From Rhizobacter sp. (GTDB lineage: Bacteria > Pseudomonadota > Gammaproteobacteria > Burkholderiales > Burkholderiaceae_C): a stretch of DNA of 5,190 nucleotides. Shown here piece by piece: positions 1 to 5,190 of this stretch; position 1 is the stretch's first letter; the number at the start of each line of letters is the position of its first letter. The notes under the pieces are model-generated. The model was not told the DNA's origin. It saw only the letters and a list, made by a program, of their open reading frames with translations, and made no database searches. The position numbers and the translations under genes are program-made. Where the stretch lies: the NCBI GenBank assembly GCA_025351675.1, contig JANXVK010000335.1, forward strand, positions 1 to 5,190, given 5' to 3'.

Positions 1-68
1 TCGTCAAGAAACTCCCGCTTGCGCGTTCGCTTCGTCGTCAGGTTCAGACCCAGGTCGGCTTGCTTCAT
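1..68 (-). CDS. IS5-family transposase, N-terminal 22 residues only (runs off left edge)
   Basis: The visible protein is MKQADLGLNLTTKRTRKREF followed by LD. This is the characteristic start of IS5-group DDE transposases, which typically continue with an 'EMERVVPW' type segment. The enzyme cuts and joins the ends of its own element. The ATG at 66-68 is chosen because family members start at this MKQ. An in-frame ATG at 108-110 would add 14 residues, but these do not resemble the family, and neither start has a strong ribosome binding site (a weak GAGA lies about 11 bases before the chosen start). The gene points away from leuC. Catalytic residues are outside the window. Confidence 0.85.
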   Translation of the reverse strand, partial: MKQADLGLNLTTKRTRKREFLD

Positions 69-119
69 GACTGCAATTTTCTCAGCCGCATCAGCTTTGA
101 CCAAGCACATTCGGTCGGG

Positions 120-136
120 CTTTATGCAGACCTTCC
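120..136 (+). repeat. Terminal inverted repeat of the left IS5-family element
   Basis: The plus strand reads CTTTATGCAGACCTTCC and ends exactly at 136. Extended inwards to 117 it aligns with the IS end at 5004-5023: 11 of 14 bases match across the inner part (GGCtTTaTgCAGAC against GGCaTTgTtCAGAC). A one-base indel follows, then TTCC is shared. This is the pattern expected of the two ends of one IS type. Confidence 0.75.
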
Positions 137-140
137 CTAG
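137..140. repeat. Putative IS5 target-site duplication, CTAG
   Basis: CTAG directly follows the outer end of the terminal repeat. IS5-family elements commonly insert at and duplicate YTAR, which CTAG fits. The partner copy would lie beyond the other end of the element, outside the window, so the duplication itself is not proven. Confidence 0.6.
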
Positions 141-317
141 CGCGTTTGCGCCGACCACGGATCGGATGCCCCCGCGACGCCTCGGGTGTTTTGCTCGGCG
201 AGCCGTGGCGTCCGGTTCGGCCATCGTCAGCCGCGATGTCAGCATCGCCAACTGCCGCTTTACGCTTCAGGGTCCGTGCCCCCATGATCGCCCGATCCAA
301 TCCAACGGAGCGGCGCG
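141..317. other. Leader region between the IS end and leuC; no gene supported
   Basis: This stretch of about 177 bases holds short open frames on both strands, none of which I recognise and none with a good ribosome binding site. One plus-strand frame ends with TGA at 285-287 (overlapping an ATG at 284) and could be the tail of a lost upstream gene, but there is no recognisable homology. A perfect 6-bp stem with a 4-base loop (GCGATG at 233-238, CATCGC at 243-248) could form in RNA upstream of leuC. It has no following T-run, so it is not an intrinsic terminator. No strong sigma-70 promoter is visible inside the region. Confidence 0.5.
307..310 (+). promoter_or_regulatory. Ribosome binding site that decides the leuC GTG start
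   Basis: GGAG (within ACGGAG, 305-310) lies seven bases before the GTG at 318-320. It is the only good Shine-Dalgarno match near the 5' end of the leuC frame, and no ATG exists in that frame between the preceding stop (285-287) and the first conserved leuC residues. This supports GTG at 318 as the start. Confidence 0.7.
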
Positions 318-1790
318 GTGGTCCCAGAGAACGGTAGTGTCGATGCGGTTCGCCAAGGCGCCGATGGCCAGACGTTATTTGACAAGCTGTGGCAGCGGCA
401 CGTCGTCGTCCCCGCTGACGCGGACGAGCCAGCCCTGCTCTATGTCGATCGGCACCTGGTCTACGAGGTGACCAGCCCGCAAGCCTTTGAAGGCCTGCGA
501 CTGGCGCGGCGCAAACCCTGGAGGCGCGAGACCGTGCTGGCGACTGCGGACCACAACGTCCCCACCACCGCGAGAGACACCGGCATCCGAGACCCGCTTT
601 CGCGCGCCCAAGTCGACCAGCTTGACACCAACTGCGCGGAGTTCGGGATCACGCTCTTCGGTTTGAGCGACAAGCGGCAGGGCATCATTCACGTGATCGG
701 GCCCGAACAGGGCGCAACGCTGCCGGGCATGACGGTTGTCGCCGGCGATTCACACACCAGTACCCACGGCGCTTTCGCTGCCCTCGCTTTTGGCGTCGGC
801 ACCTCGGAGGTCGAGCACGTGCTGGCGACGCAATGCTTGGCGGTGCGGCCGATGAAGACGCTGCTGATTCGCGTCGATGGCTCTTTGCCGGCCGGGGTCA
901 CCGCCAAGGATCTGATCCTGTCGATCATCGGGCGCATCGGTGCGGCAGGTGGAACCGGGTTTGCGATGGAGTTTGCCGGCAGCACCATTTCGCAGTTGTC
1001 GATGGAAGCCAGGATGACGCTGTGCAACATGGCTATCGAAGCTGGCGCGCGCGTGGGCTTGATCGGCGTCGACGCTCGGACGATCGACTACCTGCGGGGC
1101 CGCCCCTACGCGCCACACGGATCTCAATGGGAGCGTGCCGTCGCATATTGGCAAACGCTGACCAGTGACGTTGGCGCACGCTTCGATCGGACACTCGACA
1201 TCGACGCCTCGGAACTCAGACCCATGGTCACCTGGGGCACATCGCCGGACATGGTCGTTTGCGTCGACCAGTGCGTGCCCGACCCGGACGGCGAGCCCGA
1301 GCCATCGCGACGCGCCGGGATGCAACGCGCGCTGCAGTACATGGGCCTGCGCGCCGGCGAGGCCATCGGCGCCATCCGACTGGACAAGATCTTCATCGGG
1401 TCCTGCACGAACGCCCGCATCGAAGACCTTCGATCTGCGGCCGCTGTGCTCCGCGGCCGACGCATCGCTCCCAACATCAAGCTCGCACTCGTGGTGCCAG
1501 GCTCAGGGCTGGTCAAGGCGCAGGCAGAGGCCGAAAAGTTGGACCTTGTCTTCAAGGCTGCGGGTTTCGAATGGCGCGAGCCCGGTTGTTCGATGTGCCT
1601 CGGTATGAACGAAGACCAACTGCAGCCCGGCGAACGCTGCGCATCGACGTCGAACCGAAACTTCGAAGGGCGCCAAGGCTCGGGGGGACGCAGCCATCTG
1701 GTCAGCCCGGCGATGGCTGCAGCGGCCGCCGTGGCCGGCCATTTCGTCGACGTCTCGCGGCCGGATGCCTTGCGGGAGATCTCGTCATGA
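318..1790 (+). CDS. leuC: 3-isopropylmalate dehydratase (isomerase) large subunit
   Basis: With LeuD it interconverts 2-isopropylmalate and 3-isopropylmalate, the second step of leucine biosynthesis, in the cytoplasm. The protein is 490 residues and follows the canonical bacterial LeuC of the aconitase superfamily along its whole length. Landmarks are [20 protein letters not shown] (42-61), GDSHTSTHG (143-151), the GSCTN cysteine at 363, GCSMC with cysteines 424 and 427, and [14 protein letters not shown] (441-454). Cys363, Cys424 and Cys427 are the expected 4Fe-4S ligands. The first ~17 residues (to about GQTLFDKLW) extend beyond most LeuC proteins, which are near 466-470 residues. The GTG start is supported by GGAG seven bases upstream, and no later in-frame start is available. 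Its TGA overlaps the leuD ATG (ATGA), so the two are translationally coupled. All visible key residues are intact and it looks functional. A related hydro-lyase substrate, as for citraconate/2-methylmalate enzymes, is possible but less likely given the close LeuC match. Confidence 0.95.
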   Translation: MVPENGSVDAVRQGADGQTLFDKLWQRHVVVPADADEPALLYVDRHLVYEVTSPQAFEGLRLARRKPWRRETVLATADHNVPTTARDTGIRDPLSRAQVDQLDTNCAEFGITLFGLSDKRQGIIHVIGPEQGATLPGMTVVAGDSHTSTHGAFAALAFGVGTSEVEHVLATQCLAVRPMKTLLIRVDGSLPAGVTAKDLILSIIGRIGAAGGTGFAMEFAGSTISQLSMEARMTLCNMAIEAGARVGLIGVDARTIDYLRGRPYAPHGSQWERAVAYWQTLTSDVGARFDRTLDIDASELRPMVTWGTSPDMVVCVDQCVPDPDGEPEPSRRAGMQRALQYMGLRAGEAIGAIRLDKIFIGSCTNARIEDLRSAAAVLRGRRIAPNIKLALVVPGSGLVKAQAEAEKLDLVFKAAGFEWREPGCSMCLGMNEDQLQPGERCASTSNRNFEGRQGSGGRSHLVSPAMAAAAAVAGHFVDVSRPDALREISS

Positions 1791-2428
1791 TCGAAGCGTT
1801 TGCCTCGCTTGACGCGTTGGTGGCGCCGCTTGATCGCGCCAACGTCGATACCGACGCCATCATCCCGAAGCAGTTCCTGAAATCGGTGCGGCGCACCGGC
1901 TTCGGACCCAACCTTTTTGACGAGTGGCGCTACCTCGATCGTGGCGAACCCGGGCAAGACGTGGCGGCTCGCCAGCCCAACCCGGATTTCGTCCTCAACG
2001 AGGCGCGCTACCTCGGTGCGCAGATCCTGCTGACGCGTGACAATTTCGGCTGTGGTTCGAGCCGGGAGCATGCGGTTTGGGCTTTGCGCGACTTTGGTAT
2101 TCGCGCCCTGATTGCGCCCAGGTTCGCCGACATCTTCAGGGACAACTGCTACAAGAACGGACTGCTCCCGCTGGAACTGGCGCCCGCGTTGATCGATCGC
2201 TTCTTCGAAGAAGTGGCGGCACAACCGACTTGCCGAATGCGCATCGACCTCGCGTCGCAGTCGATTCAGACCTCCGGGGGGGTTGAAGTGCATTTTGATA
2301 TCGAGCCATTGCGCAAGCGCTGTCTGCTCGAAGGCCTGGACGACATCGCCCTGACACTGGCCCGCACGGATCGCATACAAGCCTACGAGGTCCAGCGCCG
2401 TGCGCTCGAGCCGTGGCTATTTTCTTGA
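1787..2428 (+). CDS. leuD: 3-isopropylmalate dehydratase small subunit
   Basis: This is the swivel-domain partner of LeuC, completing the active site of the heterodimeric isopropylmalate isomerase. The 213-residue length fits beta-proteobacterial LeuD. Conserved blocks are [15 protein letters not shown] (18-32), the substrate-loop region [11 protein letters not shown] (86-96), and the RFADIF...[12 protein letters not shown] segment (about 112-130). The ATG at 1787 overlaps the leuC stop in an ATGA junction. GGGAG at 1774-1778 lies eight bases upstream inside leuC, so translation can restart or initiate there. The open frame extends upstream within leuC without interruption, but that part is out-of-frame shadow and the protein match begins at MIEAF. 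No leuB follows, and neither entericidin genes nor a LysR regulator sits between leuC and leuD as is common in Burkholderiales, so this may be an accessory copy. No damage is visible. Confidence 0.95.
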   Translation: MIEAFASLDALVAPLDRANVDTDAIIPKQFLKSVRRTGFGPNLFDEWRYLDRGEPGQDVAARQPNPDFVLNEARYLGAQILLTRDNFGCGSSREHAVWALRDFGIRALIAPRFADIFRDNCYKNGLLPLELAPALIDRFFEEVAAQPTCRMRIDLASQSIQTSGGVEVHFDIEPLRKRCLLEGLDDIALTLARTDRIQAYEVQRRALEPWLFS

Positions 2429-2470
2429 CTCGCCCATTTTTCTGATCCCCGCCTACTTCGACACCACACC

Positions 2471-2737
2471 ATGCAGCATTCGAGCCCATCGGACAAAGAC
2501 CACGCGGGTCACCCCCGCAGCGGCGACGCGGGGCGCCACAGGCCAATGGCAACCTCCGGCTATCGGCTCTTTGCGACGGGGGTGTTTATCGTCATCGTGG
2601 TGGGCGACTATTGCTGCGGCTCCGGTCTGTATCACGGATTCGGTTCCGCCTTCTTCGGGCCCGCGTCTTTGATGGTGTGGATTGCAGTCATCGTCGCTGG
2701 ATTTGCCCGCCTGGGTCGGCGCGGTGGCCTGCACTGA
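2471..2737 (+). CDS. Possible small two-helix membrane protein, unknown function
   Basis: I do not recognise this family. The 88-residue frame has a polar, His- and Arg-rich N-terminus (1-29). Two hydrophobic stretches suited to membrane helices follow (about 31-50, containing VFIVIVV and a CC pair, and about 59-81, containing SLMVWIAVIVAGFA). A basic tail RLGRRGG suggests both ends face the cytoplasm. The start is uncertain: ATG 2471 has no clear ribosome binding site, and an in-frame ATG at 2546 (residue 26) would give a 63-residue protein beginning just before the first helix, with only a weak AGG upstream. It begins 42 bases after leuD on the same strand, so it could be the last gene of that transcript. 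Overlapping minus-strand frames look less protein-like. Support is the hydrophobic pattern only. Confidence 0.4.
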   Translation: MQHSSPSDKDHAGHPRSGDAGRHRPMATSGYRLFATGVFIVIVVGDYCCGSGLYHGFGSAFFGPASLMVWIAVIVAGFARLGRRGGLH

Positions 2738-3039
2738 AAGTATCGATGCCGCGACTGCGGTGTCAGCGGCTGCCGGCACCTTCCGGGCAACGGGTCACTG
2801 CGGTAGTGGTCCTCGAACTCGACCTGATGGTCGAGGTGACCTTGGTGGACAAGGCGCCGCTGCGCGGCCTGCGTTGCCCACCGCCGCAGCCTTCGACCCC
2901 ATGCCCACAGCCTTTCGCCGTCGAACCAATGAGGTAGAGAAGGCGCCGAAACGACATCCGGACGGCGGGTCGCGTTCCTTCTTGACGCAACACGCAAGAC
3001 GCGCTGCTTGACGCTCTCCAGTTTCTTGGGATGTGCGCG
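2738..3039. other. Intergenic stretch between convergent genes; nothing assigned
   Basis: About 300 bases separate the small membrane-protein frame from the convergent peptidase gene. Several frames on both strands are open, as expected at this GC content, but none shows a recognisable domain, a good start site or clear codon bias. An 8-base direct repeat CTTGACGC occurs at 2981-2988 and 3007-3014. I see no strong hairpin followed by a T-run for either strand, so an intrinsic terminator cannot be placed here even though two converging transcripts must end in this area. Confidence 0.5.
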
Positions 3040-4350
3040 TCACCGGGACGGCAATTGCGTGAGCCGGTAGATGAGCAGGGCCGCGCGGATCGCACCCCGC
3101 TCGATGGATGAAATTTCCAGGTCTTCGTCGTCCGTGTGCGCGCCTTTCCCCTGGGCGCCGAGACCGTCGATGCCAACGGTGTACGGCGCCACGAACTGCA
3201 CGTCGCCCGCCCCGCGCAGTGAAGGATCAAGAATGTCGATGCGCCCCAGGCCCGCGTCCTGACTGGCTTCGGAATAGAGCGCCGCCAGATTGCGGCCCGC
3301 CTCGGTGGGCGGCATCGGCGGGTAGCTCTCGCTGAAACTGATGGTCGCCGAGGTGCCGGGCAGATTGCCGGACGAAACGATGACCTGCATCTTCTGACGT
3401 GCGCGCTCGCCCTGCTCGGGAGAAAGGTAGCGCAGGTCCCCTTGAACCTGAGCGTCGCGTGCAATGACGTTGGATTTGCCGAAGGCGCTCGCCGTCGCCG
3501 TGTCTTCGGAATACGAAATATTGGTGCCACCGAAGACCAAGCCTGGGTTGAACGTCAAGCTGGGCTCGATCACTTGCTCGCGAAACGCATTGAGGATGCG
3601 CGCTGTCTCGTAGATTGCGCCGTATCCCGAGTGCGTCGAAAACACGCCCATGGAATGCGCTGCCTTGCCCTTGACGCGCAATACCCAGCCTCCCGAGGAG
3701 CGGCGCGCGATGCTGGCGGTGTCCACGCCTTCGTGCTTGTTGCTGCCCTCGAACGACAGCGCGTAGTCGGCGCGCTTGCCCATCGCCACCATATCGGCAC
3801 GAGCAGTTTGCAGCGGCGAGCCGGTGCGCTCTTCGTCGCCGGTAAACATGATCTCAACGTTCGCATGCTCAAGCGCGCCAGTGTTCTTGAGTGCACGCAG
3901 TGCCTCGATCATGATGACGTTGCCGCCCTTCATGTCACTCACGCCTTGGCCGCGAACCCGATCGCCACGGCGTTCCCAAAGCGGCACGGCGCTGCCTTTT
4001 TCGAACACGGTGTCCAGATGCCCGAGCAGCAACACGCGCTTGCCCGGACCGCCCGCGCGCGTCGCGACCAAGTGCCCGGCACGCTTCATGGCCGGCGGCA
4101 TATCGATCCAGCGCGTCTTGAAACCAAGGGCATCCAGTTCGGCTTGGTAAATGTCGCCCACTGCGCGTACGCCTTCGGGATTCAGCGTGCCACTGTTGAT
4201 GCGCACCGATTGCTCCAGTAGCTCCAACGCTGCGGGCGTGCGCCCTTTAATGGCGGCGACGACCCGTTGCTCAGCGTCAGAGAGCTGCGCATGAGCAGTC
4301 GTGGTCAGAACGAAAAAGACGGTGGCAGCAGCTGCTGCTCGCTTGAACAT
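3040..4350 (-). CDS. Exported M20-family metallopeptidase, glutamate carboxypeptidase-like
   Basis: This is a zinc-dependent exopeptidase of the M20 family, close in layout to Pseudomonas carboxypeptidase G2, which removes C-terminal glutamate from folates and peptides. The true substrate here is unknown. The protein is 436 residues from the ATG at 4348-4350, chosen because GGAG lies seven bases upstream; an ATG six codons earlier lacks a site. A Sec signal peptide is clear: MFKR, a hydrophobic core, then TTAHA with cleavage likely after residue 21, so it should act in the periplasm or outside. Expected di-zinc residues are all present: His111 (GHLDTV), bridging Asp139 (GVSDMKGG), catalytic base Glu173 and ligand Glu174 (TGDEERTG), Glu201 (LSFEGSN) and His405 (GAHTDDED). 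A lid/dimerisation domain spans roughly 205-325 and includes GKAAHSMG with His232, a substrate-contacting histidine in relatives. It appears intact. It is transcribed alone, convergent with leuCD, with no visible metabolic link to it. Confidence 0.92.
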   Translation of the reverse strand: MFKRAAAAATVFFVLTTTAHAQLSDAEQRVVAAIKGRTPAALELLEQSVRINSGTLNPEGVRAVGDIYQAELDALGFKTRWIDMPPAMKRAGHLVATRAGGPGKRVLLLGHLDTVFEKGSAVPLWERRGDRVRGQGVSDMKGGNVIMIEALRALKNTGALEHANVEIMFTGDEERTGSPLQTARADMVAMGKRADYALSFEGSNKHEGVDTASIARRSSGGWVLRVKGKAAHSMGVFSTHSGYGAIYETARILNAFREQVIEPSLTFNPGLVFGGTNISYSEDTATASAFGKSNVIARDAQVQGDLRYLSPEQGERARQKMQVIVSSGNLPGTSATISFSESYPPMPPTEAGRNLAALYSEASQDAGLGRIDILDPSLRGAGDVQFVAPYTVGIDGLGAQGKGAHTDDEDLEISSIERGAIRAALLIYRLTQLPSR

Positions 4351-4357
4351 CGGTGGT

Positions 4358-4361
4358 CTCC
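4358..4361 (-). promoter_or_regulatory. Ribosome binding site deciding the peptidase start
   Basis: The minus strand reads GGAG at 4361-4358, seven bases before ATG 4350-4348. It lies downstream of the alternative ATG at 4366-4368. Using 4350 also gives a normal signal peptide beginning MFKR. Confidence 0.75.
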
Positions 4362-4368
4362 AAATCAT

Positions 4369-4542
4369 GGTTGTCAGGTGTCGTCACGCCAGCTCGATCG
4401 GCGATCTCTGAATGCCATTTTCAACGACCGCCGCTGGCGGGTGCTACTGGCCGCCGCCCATGGTTCGTCGACGAGATCAACGGCGGGCGACGAGGCGCCT
4501 GCCGTCAAGATGGGATGGCCGGACGATTACTCTGGGTCGGCC
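4369..4542. other. Upstream region of the peptidase gene and junction with the truncated IS5
   Basis: This divergent stretch should carry the peptidase promoter on the minus strand, but I find no convincing -35/-10 pair. A GATCG-G-CGATC palindrome at 4396-4406, about 45 bases upstream of the start codon, is a possible but weak operator candidate. The plus-strand frame that becomes the IS5 transposase fragment stays open through here, yet the translated residues do not resemble the transposase until about 4543. The host/IS breakpoint probably lies close to that point, or the intervening IS sequence has decayed. Confidence 0.4.
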
Positions 4543-4863
4543 TTCGGGGATGCCGGCTACCAGCGCGCGCACAGGCGAGCCAACGCGCTACCGGACGTGA
4601 CCTGGCATGTGGCCATCCGCTTAAGCAAGCGCGCTGCACCGGACAAGCGCGAACCGCCGGGCGCCATGATCAACGAAGTCGAACGCATCAAGGCCAGCTT
4701 CCGCGCCAAGGTCGAGCATCCGTTCCAGGTGGTCGAGCGCCAGTTCAGCTTCGTGAAGGTCCGCTACCGCGGACTGAAGAAGAACACCGCGCAGCTCACG
4801 ACCTTGATTGCGCTCTCCAACCTGTGGATGGTGCGCGACAAGTTGCTGCGGGCGCGGGCGTGA
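4543..4863 (+). pseudogene. IS5-family transposase, C-terminal remnant
   Basis: This is the last ~106 residues of an IS5-group DDE transposase. It begins at FGDAGYQ (second catalytic Asp at 4549-4551) and continues through WHVAIR, RAKVEHPF (catalytic Glu at 4714-4716), KVRYRGLKKNTAQL and the usual ending ALSNLWMVRDKLL. The whole N-terminal part, including the first catalytic Asp, is missing, so it cannot be active. In addition, the lysine expected six residues after the catalytic Glu (R-3-E-6-K signature; relatives read VIKRQF) is Glu here (VVERQF, codon 4735-4737), a further sign of decay. It reads rightwards, opposite to the IS5 fragment at the left edge. The open frame extends upstream to 4267 and overlaps the peptidase start antisense, but that portion lacks homology. 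Confidence 0.88.
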
Positions 4864-5003
4864 CTGCGGCGGCTTCATTGGCGAGTCGACTGCGGTGGGC
4901 CGAAAACCGTTGTGCCGTCGCGGCCCAAGCTGCCGACGAGCGCTGAAATTCCCCCCGCAATCCAGCACAACCTTGTGGTCAGCGGACATGCGCGTTTTGA
5001 ACA

Positions 5004-5023
5004 GGCATTGTTCAGACGATTCC
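5004..5023 (+). repeat. Terminal inverted repeat (3' end) of the IS5-family remnant
   Basis: GGCATTGTTCAGACGATTCC ends the element. Compared with 117-136 it shares GGC, TT, CAGAC and the final TTCC, with one single-base indel near the tip. The next four bases are CAGC, which does not fit YTAR, so the original target duplication is missing on this side. Confidence 0.65.
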
Positions 5024-5054
5024 CAGCGCCTTCATCAGTCAACAAGCGACTTGA
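5024..5054. other. Junction between the IS5 remnant and the IS1595-type element
   Basis: These 31 bases separate the IS5 terminal repeat from the IS1595 transposase stop. They must include, or entirely be, the downstream end of the IS1595-type element. I cannot assign its exact terminal repeat because the other end of that element is outside the window. Confidence 0.4.
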
Positions 5055-5190
5055 TTAGCGACCAACCTCAGCCACACGAATGAAGTGAGCTGGGGCTGGA
5101 GTTGAAAGGCAAGCGGCGCGAAGCAGGCGGGCCAAGATGGAGCGCAGATTGAAGCGGCGGTTGAATCGATATTGGGCCTCACCGAGGTAG
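5055..5190 (-). CDS. IS1595-family transposase, C-terminal 44 residues (runs off right edge)
   Basis: Reading leftwards from 5189, the visible end is YLGEAQYRFNRRFNLRSI followed by a hydrophobic helix, TPAPAHFIRVAEVGR and TAA at 5055-5057. The YL.E.QYRFNRRF pattern followed by a short helix and a 'P..(L/I)(L/R).AE' ending is the hallmark C-terminus of IS1595-family (ISXO2-like) DDE transposases. Whether the rest of the gene is intact lies outside the window. The gene is codon-clean in the visible part. Its element should end between this stop and the IS5 end at 5023, leaving only about 31 bases for the IS1595 terminal repeat. Confidence 0.85.
   Translation of the reverse strand, partial: YLGEAQYRFNRRFNLRSILARLLRAACLSTPAPAHFIRVAEVGR

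Larger units (their letters stand above)
1..136 (-). mobile_element. 5' end of an IS5-family insertion sequence, cut by the left window edge
   Basis: This is the transposase-start end of an IS5-family element. It is recognised by the N-terminus of an IS5-type transposase on the minus strand and by a terminal sequence at 120-136 that reads GGAAGGTCTGCATAAAG on the minus strand. That matches the GGAAGGT start typical of IS5-family ends. Immediately outside is CTAG, fitting the 4-bp YTAR target of the family. The rest of the element lies to the left of the window, so whether it is intact cannot be judged. Its orientation is opposite to the second IS5 fragment near the right end of the window. 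Confidence 0.85.
4543..5023 (+). mobile_element. 3' remnant of an IS5-family insertion sequence
   Basis: It comprises the truncated transposase, a ~140-base untranslated 3' tail (4864-5003) and the terminal repeat ending near 5023. The tail has no supported gene. The 5' end, including its terminal repeat, is absent, so the copy is immobile by itself. Its right end resembles the left-edge element's terminal repeat, so the two are probably the same or closely related IS types in inverted orientation. The left limit given is where homology becomes recognisable and is approximate. Confidence 0.75.

Noticed and set aside
193..203. GCTCG-G-CGAGC palindrome in the leuC leader
   Set aside because: The single-base loop makes an RNA hairpin unlikely, and short GC palindromes are common at this base composition.
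91..300. Minus-strand 69-residue frame across the IS end and leuC leader
   Set aside because: It crosses the IS boundary, has no recognisable motif and is rich in Arg/Ala as expected from random GC-rich DNA.
1124..2380. Long minus-strand frame of 418 residues
   Set aside because: It lies antisense to clearly real leuC and leuD, and its translation is low-complexity Arg/Ser/Pro-rich shadow.
2739..2807. Plus-strand KYRCRDCGVSGC segment resembling a zinc-finger of a transposase
   Set aside because: It follows a stop codon in frame, has no start, ends after about 22 residues and has no flanking transposase sequence; probably coincidence.
2632..2997. Minus-strand 121-residue frame in the intergenic stretch
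   Set aside because: It has no good ribosome binding site and no recognised domain, and it overlaps other equally open frames; not enough to call a gene.
2981..3014. Possible terminator around the CTTGACGC direct repeats
   Set aside because: The repeats are direct rather than inverted, the best stems are about 4 bp, and no T-run follows on either strand.
3442..4221. Plus-strand frame of 259 residues
   Set aside because: It is the antisense shadow of the M20 peptidase, whose motifs and signal peptide are unmistakable.
4808..5083. Plus-strand 91-residue frame over the IS5 3' tail
   Set aside because: It overlaps the transposase end, crosses the IS boundary and the IS1595 C-terminus on the other strand, and shows no protein-like features.

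Overview
The window looks like high-GC beta-proteobacterial DNA, most likely from Burkholderiales. That inference rests on codon and base composition, the style of the insertion sequences and the leuC/leuD sequences. It is not a species identification. The layout is an accessory or rearranged segment: a short block of metabolic genes bracketed by remnants of insertion sequences (IS).

Positions 1-136 are the 5' end of an IS5-family element. Its transposase reads leftwards out of the window. The end is unusually well defined: a terminal inverted repeat at 120-136 is followed directly by CTAG (137-140), which fits the YTAR target duplication of IS5. Positions 137-317 hold no convincing gene. A strong ribosome binding site then leads into leuC (318-1790, GTG start), which overlaps leuD (1787-2428) by four bases (ATGA). 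Together they encode both subunits of a complete-looking isopropylmalate isomerase (leucine biosynthesis). A possible small two-helix membrane protein follows (2471-2737), and then about 300 bases with nothing I can assign.

On the opposite strand, converging on this block, 3040-4350 encodes an exported M20-family metallopeptidase. It resembles glutamate carboxypeptidase (carboxypeptidase G2), with a clear signal peptide and all the zinc ligands. Upstream of it, at about 4543-4863, lies the C-terminal third of an IS5-family transposase on the plus strand. It lacks its N-terminus and carries a Lys-to-Glu change in the catalytic signature. Its 3' terminal repeat ends at about 5023. The last stretch (5055-5190, minus strand) is the C-terminus of a second kind of transposase, IS1595 family, running off the right edge.

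Functionally, leuC and leuD form one translationally coupled unit. The peptidase is transcribed separately and has no evident metabolic link to it. leuB is absent just downstream, and no entericidin or regulator gene is interposed, so this arrangement is not the usual Burkholderiales leu cluster. Either the pair is a second, accessory copy or the locus has been rearranged by IS elements. I saw no tRNA, rRNA, CRISPR array or convincing intrinsic terminator, and found no clearly novel multi-gene system.
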